Assembly (NCBI RefSeq): GCF_008107725.1
Contig: NZ_VIRN01000064.1
Coordinates: forward strand, 1,054,001 to 1,118,000
Source: Marinobacter sp. BW6
GTDB taxonomy: Bacteria; Pseudomonadota; Gammaproteobacteria; Pseudomonadales; Oleiphilaceae
Length of the DNA stretch: 64,000 nucleotides
Direction of reading: 5' to 3'
Below, piece by piece: positions 17,317-29,089 of the stretch. Position numbers and translations under genes: made by a program. The notes beneath the pieces were generated by a model. It saw only the letters and a program-made list of their open reading frames with translations. It had not been told where the DNA came from and searched no databases. Within the stretch, counting starts at the first letter, position 1; every line of letters begins with the position of its first letter.

Positions 17317-17616
17317 ACATTCTCCTTTTCTTTCTTATGAGGCTCCATTTGCCCGGTAAGGCAAGCCGGACCAATCACTGCTGATGACTGCGATCTCCGG
17401 GGAGCGTTGATGGAACTGCATCACATACACTCTAGACTATTACGCAGATGTACACAGGAAATCAAATGCTTGGCGGAGAAGTAAGGGGCGGCTGCATTGT
17501 TGGATTACGGCCCTTCGGGCCTAATCCAACCTACGATGGCGAGAGACTGCCAAGTGAACCGGAGAGCCGTAGGTCGGATTAGGCCCGAAGGGCCGTAATC
17601 CGACACCAGTACTACA
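17317..17616. other. Gene-free stretch between metF and the ABC operon
   Basis: 300 bp that must contain the ABC operon promoter (minus strand) and the end of the metK-ahcY-metF transcript. Near 17410-17460 a TTGATT and TAATAG pair 17 bp apart on the minus strand is a weak promoter candidate. The paired repeat 17499-17604 fills the metF-proximal third. Confidence 0.6.
17499..17604. repeat. Inverted pair of REP-like palindromes (GTAGGTCGGATTA type)
   Basis: Arms 17499-17535 and 17568-17604 (37 nt each) are complementary except at two positions, with a 32-nt spacer. Each arm is itself a near-palindrome around GGCCCTTCGGGCC. The head CGTAGGTCGGATTA recurs at 25570-25634. It lies directly after the metF stop and could terminate transcription there. 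Confidence 0.8.
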
Positions 17617-18486
17617 TCAGAAAGCAATCTTCTCCCGCTCACTGATGCCCAGGTTCTTCCAGATGCTGATACTGGGCTCCACCTGGTTCAGGGTATAGAA
17701 ATGCAAGCCCGGCGCGCCGGCCTTCAACAGCTTCTCGCACATCTCGGTGACCACTTCCTCGCCGAACTTGCGGATGGAATCGCTGTCGTCGCCGTAGGCT
17801 TCGAGCTGTTTGCGAATCCAGCGTGGAATTTCCGCGCCGCACATGTCCGAAAAACGAACCAGGTTGGAGAAATTGACGATGGGCATGATGCCCGGTACCA
17901 CCGGAATGGTAACGCCCATTTTCTCCAGCCGGTCGATGAAGTAGAAGTAGCTGTCGGCATTGAAGAAGTACTGGGTAATGGCACTGTTGGCACCAGCATG
18001 AACCTTGCGGGCAAAGTTCTTCAGATCTTCTTCGGCATTGCGAGCCTGAGGATGAAACTCAGGATACGCCGCCACTTCCAGGTTGAAGGTGTCGCCGCTG
18101 TGCTCGCGGATAAACTCCACAAGTTCGTTGGCGTAGCGCAGCTCACCGGCGGCCCCCATACCGGAGGGCATGTCGCCCCGCAGGGCGACAATCCGGTTGA
18201 TTCCGTGCTCTTTATACAGATCCAGCAGCTCGCCGATTTCCTGGCGGGTGCCCCCGACGCAGGAAAGATGCGGTGCCGTGGAAACCCCCTGGCTGTGCAG
18301 GTTGAGCACGGTCTCGATGGTACGGTCCCGGGTGGAACCACCGGCGCCGAAGGTGACGGAGAAAAAGTCCGGATTAACCTCGGCCAGCTGGTTGCGCACG
18401 TTCTGCAGCTTTTCCTTGCCCTGGTCGGTCTTGGGCGGGAAAAACTCAAAGCTGAAACGGCGCTTGAACTGTTTCTGGGATTGCAT
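17617..18486 (-). CDS. metF: 5,10-Methylenetetrahydrofolate reductase
   Basis: FAD enzyme reducing 5,10-methylene-THF to 5-methyl-THF, the methyl donor for methionine synthesis. 289 residues, the usual bacterial length. Signatures: FSFEFFPPKTDQGKEKL, VTFGAGGSTRD, ALRGDMPSGMGA and ITQYFFNADSYFYFID. Start ATG at 18486. It is the last gene of metK-ahcY-metF, 12 bp after ahcY. The operator upstream of metK suggests SAH-responsive control of all three genes. Confidence 0.97.
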   Translation of the reverse strand: MQSQKQFKRRFSFEFFPPKTDQGKEKLQNVRNQLAEVNPDFFSVTFGAGGSTRDRTIETVLNLHSQGVSTAPHLSCVGGTRQEIGELLDLYKEHGINRIVALRGDMPSGMGAAGELRYANELVEFIREHSGDTFNLEVAAYPEFHPQARNAEEDLKNFARKVHAGANSAITQYFFNADSYFYFIDRLEKMGVTIPVVPGIMPIVNFSNLVRFSDMCGAEIPRWIRKQLEAYGDDSDSIRKFGEEVVTEMCEKLLKAGAPGLHFYTLNQVEPSISIWKNLGISEREKIAF

Positions 18487-18498
18487 CTGTTTACCCGA

Positions 18499-19893
<1,395 letters not shown>

Positions 19894-19956
19894 GGTGTTC
19901 TCCTGTCAGTCAGTTTTGCTTGGGTATATGCCTGATGACATACGCCCGAAATCGGT

Positions 19957-21147
19957 TTAGATGCCAGCGGCATCCTTGAGAGCGGCCGCACGATCTGTCT
20001 TCTCCCATGGGAACGCGGTGAAGGTCTTGCCGCCGACGGTCATTTCATAGGGATCGCGGCCAAAGTGGCCATAGGCTGCCGTAGCCCGGTACATCGGGTG
20101 CAGCAGGTCGAGCATGTTGGTGATCGCGTACGGGCGCAGATCGAAGTTCTGACGGACCAGTTCAATGATCTTGTCATCGCTGATCTTGCCAGTGCCGAAG
20201 GTGTTCAGAGAGATCGAGGTGGGCTGCGCCACGCCGATAGCGTAGGACACCTGAATCTCGCACTTGTCGGCCAGGCCAGCGGCGACGATGTTCTTGGCTA
20301 CGTAACGGCCGGCATAGGCGGCGGAACGGTCAACCTTGGACGGATCCTTGCCCGAGAACGCGCCACCACCGTGGCGAGCCATGCCGCCGTATGTGTCTAC
20401 GATGATCTTGCGACCGGTCAGACCACAGTCACCAACGGGGCCACCGATCACGAACTTGCCGGTCGGGTTGATGTGGAACTGGGTGTCCTTGTGCAGCAGT
20501 TCGGCTGGCAGCGCGTGCTTGACGATCAGTTCCATCACCGCTTCTTTCAGGTCTTCCTGTGTTACGTCTTCGTCGTGCTGGGTGGACAGAACCACGGCGT
20601 CGATACCGGCAACCCGGCCGTTTTCGTAGCGGCAGGTGACCTGGCTCTTGGCGTCCGGGCGCAGCCACGGCAACAGGCCGCTCTTGCGGGCCTCAGCCTG
20701 GCGCTGAACCAGACGGTGAGAGAAAGTGATCGGCGCGGGCATGAGTACGTCTGTTTCGTTGCTGGCGTAGCCAAACATCAGGCCCTGATCACCGGCACCC
20801 TGATCTTCCGGTTTCTGACGATCAACGCCCTGGGCAATATCGACGGACTGTTTGCCGATGATGTTGATGATGCCGCAGGTATCGCCGTCGTAGCCCACTT
20901 TCGAGGAGGTGTAGCCGATGTCCTTGATCACGCCGCGGACCAGGTCTTCCAGATCCACCCAGGCGCTGGTGGTGATCTCACCGCCAACGATGGCCACACC
21001 GGTTTTCACCATGGTTTCGCAGGCAACGCGGGCGTGCGGATCTTCGGTCAGAATGGCGTCCAGTACGGCATCAGAGATCTGGTCTGCCAGTTTGTCCGGA
21101 TGGCCTTCAGAGACCGATTCGGAAGTGAAGATATTGTAGTCAGCCAT
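19957..21147 (-). CDS. metK: S-adenosylmethionine synthetase
   Basis: Makes SAM from methionine and ATP. 396 residues. Signatures: [20 protein letters not shown] (ATP/methionine binding), [12 protein letters not shown] and [19 protein letters not shown] (P-loop-like). Start ATG at 21147. First gene of metK-ahcY-metF. Upstream are a hairpin at 21239-21260 and an ArsR-type operator at 21263-21282, both matching control by the neighbouring SahR-like regulator. Confidence 0.97.
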   Translation of the reverse strand: MADYNIFTSESVSEGHPDKLADQISDAVLDAILTEDPHARVACETMVKTGVAIVGGEITTSAWVDLEDLVRGVIKDIGYTSSKVGYDGDTCGIINIIGKQSVDIAQGVDRQKPEDQGAGDQGLMFGYASNETDVLMPAPITFSHRLVQRQAEARKSGLLPWLRPDAKSQVTCRYENGRVAGIDAVVLSTQHDEDVTQEDLKEAVMELIVKHALPAELLHKDTQFHINPTGKFVIGGPVGDCGLTGRKIIVDTYGGMARHGGGAFSGKDPSKVDRSAAYAGRYVAKNIVAAGLADKCEIQVSYAIGVAQPTSISLNTFGTGKISDDKIIELVRQNFDLRPYAITNMLDLLHPMYRATAAYGHFGRDPYEMTVGGKTFTAFPWEKTDRAAALKDAAGI

Positions 21148-21238
21148 AACGCATGCTCCTCTGTGAGCGATTCAAATTCAGGCCGGTAAACGACTTTCTT
21201 AAAGCGCTTTCCGGTATCCGGTTTGGTGGTTTGTGTAA

Positions 21239-21260
21239 GGATACGTAAAACTACGTATCC
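21239..21260 (-). promoter_or_regulatory. Palindrome in the metK upstream region
   Basis: GGATACGTA / TACGTATCC with an AAAC spacer, a perfect 9-bp inverted repeat. It sits between the SahR-like operator and metK, so it may be a leader hairpin or a second protein-binding site. It does not resemble a SAM or SAH riboswitch. Confidence 0.45.
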
Positions 21261-21262
21261 GT

Positions 21263-21282
21263 ATATCAAAATTTGTTGATAT
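21263..21282. promoter_or_regulatory. SahR-like operator upstream of metK
   Basis: ATATCAAAATTTGTTGATAT, an inverted repeat ATATCAA-N6-TTGATAT. The same half-sites with the same spacing occur at 22341-22360 upstream of the ArsR-type regulator gene. Two matching copies flanking a regulator support a regulon of the metK operon plus the regulator itself. Confidence 0.75.
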
Positions 21283-21296
21283 TGCGATCCAGGTCG

Positions 21297-22298
21297 TCAA
21301 ATCAGACCGCTGTGCTTCCAGAATTCCCGTACCTGGATCTGGAAGCCGTTCCGTAAGCCGATAAACAGCTGTTCTCCGGCAATCAGGCCGGCGTCTGCGG
21401 CCCAGGTGGTGAGCTCTTCCGGTTCAAAGCCCAGCCAGAGATCACCGCAGTTTGCTTTTGCCCAGTCCTGGTCGTGACTGCACAGGTCGCTAATGACAAG
21501 GCAGCCACCGTTGTTCATCAGAGCGGCGGCGTCCAGGAAGATGTCGGCGGGGCTGGGTACGTGGTGAAGAACCATGTTCGCAACTACCAAATCAAAGGCA
21601 TCACCCCTGGCCAGCAGGGTGTCGGTAACGCCCTCAATCAGGTCGATATTGTTCAGCCGTTCATCGATGCAGGTGCGGGTTGCCTTGGCCAGCATGTCCC
21701 GGCTGTTATCGAGAGCAACCACGTGACCGCACAGTTCGGCCAGCACCGGAAGGAACGCGCCTTCACCGGGACCGATTTCCAGGGCGGCTTGCCACTGGTG
21801 TTTACGGGACCGCTTGCGGATCATTTCCGCCACCGGCTCTGCATAAAGATCAAAGGCGGCGATCAGTTCCTGCTGCTCACGGAACTGCTCGGCATGCCGG
21901 GCGAAAAACGCCTGGGACTGGTCCGCGCGCTGGGTGCGGATGGCTTCAATCCGTTCCTGCAGGTGCGGCGGCAGTGGCACGCGGTCCACCGCTTCAAAGA
22001 TTTGGCGAATGGTCTGGTCGGTTGGCTTGTCGCTGTCCAGATGCAGCGGGCGACGATAGAAAATCGCGTTGCCTTCCCGCTGGGGCTCCAGCAGGCCGGC
22101 CTTGTTCATCACCTTCAGGTGGTGGCTCATGCCGGACTGGCGCATATCAAACAGCTGGCTGAGCTCCAGAACTCCGAACGTATCCCTTCTCAGCACACGC
22201 AGAATCTCCAGGCGCAACGGATCCCCGCCTGCTTTGAAAATCGGGGCCAGTGCGTCCACGGAGGACAGGTTATCGGCGTGCGTGTTCATGGATGTCAT
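21297..22298 (-). CDS. sahR: ArsR-type regulator fused to a SAM-dependent methyltransferase domain (SahR-like)
   Basis: 333 residues. The N-terminal winged helix (about residues 15-90) contains LEILRVLRRDTFGVLELSQL and RQSGMSHHLKVMNKAGLL. The C-terminal half (about 150-300) is a class I methyltransferase fold with ALEIGPGEGAFLPVLAELCG and MVLHHVP. SahR of Proteobacteria is an ArsR-family repressor of SAM-cycle genes that responds to SAH, and the fused domain is a plausible ligand sensor (inference). I use ATG 22298; the frame opens at a TTG (22331) inside the promoter. The gene lies directly upstream of metK, and its own operator is at 22341. Confidence 0.82.
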   Translation of the reverse strand: MTSMNTHADNLSSVDALAPIFKAGGDPLRLEILRVLRRDTFGVLELSQLFDMRQSGMSHHLKVMNKAGLLEPQREGNAIFYRRPLHLDSDKPTDQTIRQIFEAVDRVPLPPHLQERIEAIRTQRADQSQAFFARHAEQFREQQELIAAFDLYAEPVAEMIRKRSRKHQWQAALEIGPGEGAFLPVLAELCGHVVALDNSRDMLAKATRTCIDERLNNIDLIEGVTDTLLARGDAFDLVVANMVLHHVPSPADIFLDAAALMNNGGCLVISDLCSHDQDWAKANCGDLWLGFEPEELTTWAADAGLIAGEQLFIGLRNGFQIQVREFWKHSGLI

Positions 22299-22340
22299 GG
22301 GAACGAAGTGTAGGGGGCTTCGGGTGGTCAATCAATAGGC

Positions 22341-22360
22341 ATATCAAAAAATTTTGATAT
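22341..22360. promoter_or_regulatory. SahR-like operator between sahR and tkt
   Basis: ATATCAAAAAATTTTGATAT, a nearly perfect 20-bp palindrome sharing half-sites and spacing with 21263-21282. It lies 43 bp upstream of the sahR start, fitting autoregulation. The tkt start is 174 bp away on the other side. A looser inverted repeat GCCGATT/AATCGGC at 22429-22458 lies in the tkt leader. Confidence 0.75.
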
Positions 22361-22533
22361 AGATATATGGTTCTTTGAAATCAGGCCTTTCGGAAATCCA
22401 CAGGCAAACAATCGTGAAACAGGTGTATGCCGATTTGCCCCGGCACACACTAATCGGCGAAAATACGCGCCTCATTTTGATCGCCCTTTAATCACTACGA
22501 ATTCTTTTCCTGCAAAATACTGGAGAAACGTCA

Positions 22534-24534
22534 ATGCCGTCTCGTAAAGATCTCGCCAACGCCATTCGCGCGCTGAGCATGGATGCGGTTCAGAAAGCCA
22601 AATCCGGCCACCCGGGTGCGCCCATGGGTATGGCGGATATCGCCGAGGTTCTGTGGAACGATTACCTGAGCCACAACCCGGCCAACCCTCAGTGGGCCAA
22701 CCGGGACCGCTTCGTGCTGTCCAACGGTCACGGCTCCATGCTGCAGTATTCCCTGCTGCACCTGAGCGGTTACGACGTTTCCATCGAAGACATCAAGAAC
22801 TTCCGTCAGTTGCATTCCAAGACTCCGGGCCATCCGGAGTACGGCTACACCCCGGGCATTGAAACCACCACCGGCCCACTGGGTCAGGGCATTGCCAATG
22901 CGGTTGGTTTCGCCATTGCCGAAAAGTCCCTGGCGGCGCAGTTCAACCGTCCGGGCCACCAGATTGTTGATCACTACACCTACGCGTTTCTGGGCGACGG
23001 CTGCCTCATGGAAGGCATTTCCCACGAAGTGGCGTCTCTGGCCGGCACCCTGGGCTTGGGTAAGCTGGTTATGTTCTATGACGACAATGGCATTTCCATC
23101 GATGGTGAAGTGGACGGTTGGTTTACCGACAACACCCCGCAGCGTTTCGAGTCCTACGGCTGGCAGGTGATTCCCGCAGTCGACGGCCACGATGCCGATG
23201 CCATCCGCGCCGCTATCGAAGCCGCCCGTGCAAACACCGATCAGCCCACACTGATCTGCTGCAAGACCATCATCGGCTTCGGTTCCCCGAACAAGCAGGG
23301 CAAGGAAAGCTGCCACGGCGCGCCCCTGGGTGACGACGAAATCACCCTGACCCGCGAGCAGCTGGGCTGGCAGCATGGGCCTTTCGAAATTCCGGCCGAC
23401 ATCGCCAGTGCCTGGAACGCCCGTGAGAAAGGTGCTGCAGCCCAGTCCGAGTGGGAACAAAAATTCGCGGCCTACGAGAAGGCCGAGCCGGAGCTGGCGG
23501 CAGAGTTCAAGCGCCGCATGGCCGGTGATCTGCCTGCCGACTTCGCCGAGAAAGCCCAGGCGTATGTTCAGGAATGCCAGGACAAGGCCGAGACTGTTGC
23601 CTCCCGTAAGGCTTCCCAGAACACTCTGAACGCCTACGGCCCGCTGCTGCCGGAACTGATGGGTGGCTCTGCCGACCTGGCCGGTTCCAACCTGACCATC
23701 TGGTCAGACACCAAGGGTCTGACCAAGGAAGACGCCAGCGGTAACTACATCTATTACGGTGTCCGTGAATTCGGTATGGCTGCGATCATGAACGGCATCG
23801 CCCTGCACGGCGGTTTCGTGCCCTACGGTGCGACCTTCCTGATCTTCATGGAATACTGCCGCAATGCCGTGCGCATGGCCGCGCTGATGAAGCAGCGTTC
23901 TATCTTCGTGTTCACCCACGACTCCATCGGCCTGGGCGAAGACGGCCCGACACACCAGCCGATCGAGCAGATGGCGAGCCTGCGTACCACGCCCAACATG
24001 AGCATGTGGCGCCCGGCTGATACCGTTGAATCTGCAGTGGCCTGGAAAGCAGCCCTCGAGCGCACCGATGGCCCGACAGCCATGGTCTTCTCCCGTCAGG
24101 GCCTGCCGGCACAGCCGCGCGATGCCCAGCAGTTGGCGGATGTGGCGAAGGGTGCCTATATCCTGTCTGACAGTGAAGGCACGCCGGACCTGATCCTGAT
24201 CGCCACCGGCTCCGAAGTCGGCCTGGCACAGGATGCTGCAGGCACGCTGCGGGAGCAGGGCAAGAAGGTACGTGTGGTCTCCATGCCCTCCACCGACGTG
24301 TTCGATGCCCAGAGTGCCGAGTACAAACAGCAGGTTCTGCCGCTGGATGTGACCAACCGCATCGCCATCGAAGCCGGCATTGCCGACTACTGGTACAAGT
24401 ACGTTGGCCTGGACGGTCGCATCATCGGCATGACCACCTTCGGTGAGTCCGCCCCGGCCGGCGAGCTGTTCAAGGAATTCGGCTTTACCGTCGACAACGT
24501 TCTGGAAGTGGCTGCTGAGTTGCTGGACGCCTGA
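22534..24534 (+). CDS. tkt: Transketolase
   Basis: TPP enzyme moving two-carbon units between sugar phosphates in the pentose phosphate pathway. 666 residues, standard length. Signatures: [37 protein letters not shown], the TPP motif [18 protein letters not shown]...DDNGISIDG, and [19 protein letters not shown]. Start ATG at 22534 with GGAGA upstream. First gene of tkt-epd-pgk-fba; its TGA overlaps the epd ATG. Confidence 0.98.
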   Translation: MPSRKDLANAIRALSMDAVQKAKSGHPGAPMGMADIAEVLWNDYLSHNPANPQWANRDRFVLSNGHGSMLQYSLLHLSGYDVSIEDIKNFRQLHSKTPGHPEYGYTPGIETTTGPLGQGIANAVGFAIAEKSLAAQFNRPGHQIVDHYTYAFLGDGCLMEGISHEVASLAGTLGLGKLVMFYDDNGISIDGEVDGWFTDNTPQRFESYGWQVIPAVDGHDADAIRAAIEAARANTDQPTLICCKTIIGFGSPNKQGKESCHGAPLGDDEITLTREQLGWQHGPFEIPADIASAWNAREKGAAAQSEWEQKFAAYEKAEPELAAEFKRRMAGDLPADFAEKAQAYVQECQDKAETVASRKASQNTLNAYGPLLPELMGGSADLAGSNLTIWSDTKGLTKEDASGNYIYYGVREFGMAAIMNGIALHGGFVPYGATFLIFMEYCRNAVRMAALMKQRSIFVFTHDSIGLGEDGPTHQPIEQMASLRTTPNMSMWRPADTVESAVAWKAALERTDGPTAMVFSRQGLPAQPRDAQQLADVAKGAYILSDSEGTPDLILIATGSEVGLAQDAAGTLREQGKKVRVVSMPSTDVFDAQSAEYKQQVLPLDVTNRIAIEAGIADYWYKYVGLDGRIIGMTTFGESAPAGELFKEFGFTVDNVLEVAAELLDA

Positions 24535-25568
24535 TGACAGACTCAGTGCCTTTTCGTGTCGCCATCAACGGGTACGGCCGAATCGGCCAGTGCGTGTTGC
24601 GTGCGCTTTATGAAAATGGCTTTCGCGATCACCTGCAGGTGGTCGCCATTAATGAGTTGTCGGATATCGACACCATTGCCCACCTGACCCGATACGATTC
24701 CACCCATGGCCGGTTCCAGGGTGATATCGCGGTATCGGGCCAGGATATGATGGTCAATGGTGATGCTATCCGGGTGTTGAGTCATGCCGATCCGGCAGAA
24801 CTGCCCTGGCGCCTGCTGGATGTCGACCTGGTGCTGGAATGCTCCGGAGCCTTCTCTGATCGTGCTACGGCCCAGAAACACATTGATTCCGGCGCCACGC
24901 GCCTGTTGTTCTCGCAACCGGCCGAGTCGGACGTCGATCGCACCGTGGTTTATGGCGTTAACCACGCCGACCTCACCGCAGAAGATGTTATTGTCGCTGC
25001 GGCGTCCTGTACCACCAACTGCCTGGTACCCGTGATCAAGGTGCTGGACGAAGCCTTTGGCGTACAGCAGGGAAGTACCACCACGATTCACGCGGCCATG
25101 AATGACCAGCCGGTTATAGATGCCTACCATCATCAGGACCTGCGCCGCACCCGCAGCGCCCTTCACAATATCGTTCCGGTGGAAACCGGCCTCGCCAGGG
25201 GTATCGAACGGCTGTTGCCCCATATGGAAGGTCGATTCAGCTCGGTGGCCATGCGGGTGCCGACCATGAATGTTTCCGCCATCGACATGGTCGTGAATGT
25301 GGCCAAAGCCACCGACGTGGCAGCGGTGAACAAACTGTTAAAAGAGGCCGCCAACGGCCCATTGAAGAGCATACTCGGCTATACCGACGAACTGCTGGCC
25401 AGCTCCGATTTCAATCACGATGCCCACTCCGGCGTGGTAGACGGCGGCCAGACCCGGGTAACCGGAGGCACCATGGTGAAAGTGCTGTGCTGGTTCGATA
25501 ATGAGTGGGGGTTCGCGAACCGGATGCTCGATGTCAGCAAAAGCTGGCTGACGAAACACAGAGCCTGA
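24534..25568 (+). CDS. epd: D-erythrose-4-phosphate dehydrogenase
   Basis: GAPDH-superfamily enzyme oxidising erythrose 4-phosphate to 4-phosphoerythronate for pyridoxal phosphate synthesis. 344 residues. NAD fold RVAINGYGRIGQCVLRALYE, catalytic Cys in AASCTTNCLVPVIK, then TTIHAAMNDQPVIDAYH. The Epd-specific AINEL after the first strand and QPVIDAYHHQDLRRTR resemble E. coli Epd more than GapA. The position between tkt and pgk is also the Epd order. Overlaps tkt by one base. A role as GAPDH is less likely but cannot be excluded. Confidence 0.88.
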   Translation: MTDSVPFRVAINGYGRIGQCVLRALYENGFRDHLQVVAINELSDIDTIAHLTRYDSTHGRFQGDIAVSGQDMMVNGDAIRVLSHADPAELPWRLLDVDLVLECSGAFSDRATAQKHIDSGATRLLFSQPAESDVDRTVVYGVNHADLTAEDVIVAAASCTTNCLVPVIKVLDEAFGVQQGSTTTIHAAMNDQPVIDAYHHQDLRRTRSALHNIVPVETGLARGIERLLPHMEGRFSSVAMRVPTMNVSAIDMVVNVAKATDVAAVNKLLKEAANGPLKSILGYTDELLASSDFNHDAHSGVVDGGQTRVTGGTMVKVLCWFDNEWGFANRMLDVSKSWLTKHRA

Positions 25569-25569
25569 T

Positions 25570-25634
25570 TGTCGGTTATCGCTGCGCTCGAACCGACCTA
25601 CTGTAGGTCGGATTGAGCGAAGTGAAATCCGACA
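25570..25634. repeat. Inverted repeat, GTAGGTCGGATT family
   Basis: Two back-to-back arms meeting at CTACTGTAG (around 25600), with TGTCGG at the left end and CCGACA at the right. Both arms contain GAGCG(A/C)AGYGA, also seen in the loops of the inverted repeats at 1876 and 47338. The right arm starts GTAGGTCGGATTG, like the repeat at 17568. It lies in the epd-pgk gap. Confidence 0.7.
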
Positions 25635-25682
25635 GCCAGACCAGATTTCAAGTTTTCAAGATCTGATCAAGGGAAGAACGTT

Positions 25683-26843
25683 ATGGCCATCAAAAAAATG
25701 ACCGACCTCAACCTCGCCGGCAAGCGAGTGCTGATCCGCGAAGACCTGAACGTGCCGGTCAAGGACGGCAAAGTCTCCAGCGACGCCCGCATCCGTGCCT
25801 CGCTGCCCACCATCAAGGCCGCGAAAGACGCCGGCGCCAAAGTCATGCTGATGTCCCACCTGGGCCGCCCGGAAGAAGGCGTGTACGACGAAGCGTCCTC
25901 CATGAAGCCCGTCGCCGACCACCTCACCAAAGTGCTGGGCCAGGAAGTCCGCCTGATCAAGGACTACCTGGACGGCGTTGAAGTGGCCGATGGCGAAGTG
26001 GTCCTGTTTGAGAACGTCCGCTTCAACAAGGGCGAAAAGAAAGACAACGAAGACCTCGCGAAGAAATACGCGGCCCTGTGCGATGTCTACGTTATGGACG
26101 CCTTCGGCACGGCCCACCGTGCCCAGGCCTCCACCCACGGCGTGGCCAAGTTCGCTCCCGAAGCTTGCGCCGGCCCCGTGCTGGCGGCCGAACTGGAAGC
26201 CCTGGGCAAAGCCCTGGATAACCCGGCCAAGCCCGTGGTAGCCATCGTTGGCGGCTCCAAGGTCTCCACCAAACTGGACGTGCTCAACGCTCTGGAGAAG
26301 GTCTGCGATTCCATAATCGTAGGTGGCGGCATCGCCAACACCTTCCTGGCGGCCGCTGGCCACCCGGTCGGCAAATCCCTGTGCGAGCACGACCTGATCG
26401 ACACAGCCAAAGACATCGCCAGCCGCGTCGAAATCCCGCTGCCGGTCGACGTGGTGGTTGCCAGCGAATTCGCGGAAACTGCGACCGCAACCACCAAGAA
26501 CATTGCCGATGTCGGCGACGACGATATGATCCTCGACGTGGGCCCGGAAACTGCCGGCAAGTTCGCCGACGTATTGAAGAACGCCAAAACCATCCTCTGG
26601 AACGGTCCTGTAGGCGTTTTCGAGTTCGATCAGTTCGGTAACGGCACCAAAGCGCTTGCTAATGCCATCGCCGAAAGCGACGCCTTTTCCCTCGCCGGCG
26701 GTGGTGATACCGTCGCCGCCGTTGACAAGTACGGCGTTGCTGACAAAATCTCCTACATCTCTACCGGTGGCGGTGCCTTCCTGGAATTTGTCGAAGGTAA
26801 AACGCTTCCGGCCGTAGCAGTACTGGAAGAGCGCGGCGCGTAA
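25683..26843 (+). CDS. pgk: Phosphoglycerate kinase
   Basis: Glycolytic/gluconeogenic enzyme transferring phosphate between 1,3-bisphosphoglycerate and ADP. 386 residues. Signatures: [61 protein letters not shown] and the C-terminal [10 protein letters not shown]. Start ATG at 25683. It follows epd by 114 bp, a gap holding the inverted repeat, and precedes fba by 53 bp. Confidence 0.98.
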   Translation: MAIKKMTDLNLAGKRVLIREDLNVPVKDGKVSSDARIRASLPTIKAAKDAGAKVMLMSHLGRPEEGVYDEASSMKPVADHLTKVLGQEVRLIKDYLDGVEVADGEVVLFENVRFNKGEKKDNEDLAKKYAALCDVYVMDAFGTAHRAQASTHGVAKFAPEACAGPVLAAELEALGKALDNPAKPVVAIVGGSKVSTKLDVLNALEKVCDSIIVGGGIANTFLAAAGHPVGKSLCEHDLIDTAKDIASRVEIPLPVDVVVASEFAETATATTKNIADVGDDDMILDVGPETAGKFADVLKNAKTILWNGPVGVFEFDQFGNGTKALANAIAESDAFSLAGGGDTVAAVDKYGVADKISYISTGGGAFLEFVEGKTLPAVAVLEERGA

Positions 26844-26896
26844 CGAGTTACAGAAAGAATCCAACTTTACCCAAATTCAACTGAAGGAGACGACCC

Positions 26897-27961
26897 ATGG
26901 CCCTGATTTCGATGCGGCAAATGCTGGATCACGCCGCCGAGCATGGTTACGGTGTGCCAGCCTTTAACGTCAACAACCTGGAACAGATGCGCGCCATCAT
27001 GGAAGCCGCCGACAAAACCGACTCCCCGGTGATTGTCCAGGCCTCCGCCGGTGCCCGTAAATACGCGGGTGCTCCCTTCCTGCGCCATCTGATCCTGGCG
27101 GCCATCGAAGAATTCCCGCACATCCCGGTGGTCATGCACCAGGACCACGGTACCAGCCCCTCCGTGTGCCAACGCTCCATCCAGCTGGGCTTCAGCTCCG
27201 TGATGATGGATGGCTCCCTCGGTGAAGACGGCAAAACCCCCACCGACTACGAATACAACGTCGACGTTACCCGTCGCACCGTTGAAATGGCCCATGCCTG
27301 TGGTGTCTCCGTAGAAGGTGAGCTGGGCTGCCTGGGTTCTCTCGAAACCGGCCAGGCCGGTGAAGAAGACGGCATCGGCGCCGAAGGCACCCTGGATCAC
27401 AGCCAGATGCTGACCGACCCGGAAGAAGCGGCGGACTTCGTCAAGAAAACCCACGTTGATGCCCTGGCCATCGCCATCGGCACCAGCCACGGCGCCTACA
27501 AGTTTACCCGCCCGCCCACAGGCGACATCCTGGCCATCGACCAGATCAAAGCCATCCACGCCCGCATCCCGGACACCCATCTGGTTATGCACGGCTCCAG
27601 CTCCGTACCCCAGGAGTGGCTGAAGATCATCAACGAGTATGGCGGTGAGATCCCGGAAACCTACGGCGTACCGGTAGAAGAAATCGTAGAGGGCATCAAG
27701 CACGGCGTGCGCAAGGTCAACATCGACACCGACCTGCGTCTGGCCAGCACTGGCGCAGTCCGTCGTTTCCTGGCTGAAAACCCGGCCGAGTTCGACCCGC
27801 GCAAATTCCTCAAGGAAACCATGAAGGCCATGACCGAAGTGTGCGTCGCACGCTACGAAGCCTTCGGTTGCGCCGGCAACGCCAGCAAGATCAAGCCGGT
27901 TAACCTGGAGCGTATGTTCGAGCGTTACGCCTCCGGTGAGCTGGATCCGAAAGTTAGGTAA
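26897..27961 (+). CDS. fba: Class II fructose-bisphosphate aldolase
   Basis: Zinc-dependent aldolase of glycolysis and gluconeogenesis. 354 residues of the FbaA subtype also found in Calvin-cycle operons. Signatures: [20 protein letters not shown], metal site [45 protein letters not shown] and [14 protein letters not shown]. Start ATG at 26897 with AAGGAGA. Last gene of tkt-epd-pgk-fba, with a strong hairpin after it. No RuBisCO or phosphoribulokinase is present, so the role is central metabolism. Confidence 0.98.
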   Translation: MALISMRQMLDHAAEHGYGVPAFNVNNLEQMRAIMEAADKTDSPVIVQASAGARKYAGAPFLRHLILAAIEEFPHIPVVMHQDHGTSPSVCQRSIQLGFSSVMMDGSLGEDGKTPTDYEYNVDVTRRTVEMAHACGVSVEGELGCLGSLETGQAGEEDGIGAEGTLDHSQMLTDPEEAADFVKKTHVDALAIAIGTSHGAYKFTRPPTGDILAIDQIKAIHARIPDTHLVMHGSSSVPQEWLKIINEYGGEIPETYGVPVEEIVEGIKHGVRKVNIDTDLRLASTGAVRRFLAENPAEFDPRKFLKETMKAMTEVCVARYEAFGCAGNASKIKPVNLERMFERYASGELDPKVR

Positions 27962-27973
27962 CTCCCGGTGTTC

Positions 27974-27999
27974 ATTTGGGGCGGGTCTCCGCCCCAAAT
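27974..27999 (+). terminator. Hairpin after fba
   Basis: Perfect 11-bp stem ATTTGGGGCGG / CCGCCCCAAAT with loop GTCT, starting 12 bp after the fba stop. There is no following T-run, so it may be an mRNA-stabilising 3' hairpin or a weak terminator. Confidence 0.65.
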
Positions 28000-28116
28000 A
28001 CCTGACCCACCTCAAGTACGAACAACCTTCCCCTTGTAATTTTCCCAGCCTCATCAAATATAGTGGTTAGTAAATGAGCAAAAAGCTCAGCAGAATAACC
28101 AGTGATGAGGAGCCCA

Positions 28117-29076
28117 ATGGACTTCAAAGACTATTACGCCGTGCTCGGTGTGAGCGAGTCTGCCTCCGCCGAGGAGATAAAGAAGGCGTACCGTAAGCTT
28201 GCCCGGAAGTACCACCCGGATGTCAGCAAGGAAGAGGACGCCGACACCAAGTTCAAGGATCTTGGTGAAGCCTACGAAGTGCTGAAAGACCCCGAGAAGC
28301 GGGCGGAATACGATCAACTGCGCAAATACGGCGCCAAGGCGGATGGTTCCTTTGAACCACCTCCTGGCTGGCAGAGTGGTTCCGGATTTGGCGGCGGTGG
28401 TTACACCGAGGCCGATGCTCGTCAATTTAGCGATTTTTTCGAGGAGATCTTTGGTGGCGGCCGCCGGGGCGGCTTTGGCGGTGGCGGTTTCCGCCAGAGC
28501 GCAACAATGCGCGGTGAAGACGTGCACGCCCGGCTTGCCCTTTTCCTCGAAGAAGCGTTTCACGGTTGTGAAAAGCAGGTGTCGTTTGGGGTCCATGAGG
28601 CGGACGAGAATGGCCGTGTGATTCCGCGACAGAAGACTTTGAAAGTGAAGATTCCCTCTGGCATGCGCGAAGGCCAGCATATTCGTCTCAAAGGCCAGGG
28701 TTCGCCCGGGATTGGCGGAGGTGAGCCAGGGGATCTGTTTATTGAGGTGGAGTTCGCGCCGCACCCACAGTTTACTGTTGAAGGCCGGGATGTATTGGTC
28801 ATCGTGCCCATCGCACCCTGGGAGGCGGCGCTGGGTGCAACAGTGACTGTGCCGACGGTTGGCTCAAAAGTGAATGTGAAAGTGCCGAAGGGCTCTACCA
28901 GTGGCCGAAAGCTTCGTCTCAAGGGCAAGGGCTTCCCGGGTAAACATCCGGGGGACCAGATCGTTACCCTGCAGATCGCCATGCCCGAGAAGCACAGCCC
29001 AGAGGCCGAGAAGCTCTATGAGCAACTGGCCGAGGCAGAGAAGAACTTCAATCCACGCAGCAAGCTTCACGTTTGA
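28117..29076 (+). CDS. cbpA: Curved DNA-binding protein CbpA (DnaJ family)
   Basis: Hsp40 co-chaperone and nucleoid-associated protein. 319 residues: J domain (1-70) with HPD at 33-35, a Gly/Phe-rich linker (80-125, [15 protein letters not shown]...), then two C-terminal beta domains (130-305) with no zinc finger, which separates it from DnaJ. ATG 28117 with GAGGAG upstream is preferred over the GTG at 28102. It is 13 bp from cbpM, its usual partner. Confidence 0.93.
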   Translation: MDFKDYYAVLGVSESASAEEIKKAYRKLARKYHPDVSKEEDADTKFKDLGEAYEVLKDPEKRAEYDQLRKYGAKADGSFEPPPGWQSGSGFGGGGYTEADARQFSDFFEEIFGGGRRGGFGGGGFRQSATMRGEDVHARLALFLEEAFHGCEKQVSFGVHEADENGRVIPRQKTLKVKIPSGMREGQHIRLKGQGSPGIGGGEPGDLFIEVEFAPHPQFTVEGRDVLVIVPIAPWEAALGATVTVPTVGSKVNVKVPKGSTSGRKLRLKGKGFPGKHPGDQIVTLQIAMPEKHSPEAEKLYEQLAEAEKNFNPRSKLHV

Positions 29077-29089
29077 GCGGGAGTAAGGT

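Noticed and set aside
21148..21262. SAM or SAH riboswitch upstream of metK
   Set aside because: Only a simple 9-bp palindrome and a protein-type operator are present; I cannot find the multi-helix pattern of SAM-I, SAM-II or SAH riboswitches.
26897..27961. Calvin cycle cluster
   Set aside because: The aldolase subtype and tkt-pgk-fba order occur in Calvin operons, but no RuBisCO, phosphoribulokinase or CbbR is present; epd points to the heterotrophic arrangement.
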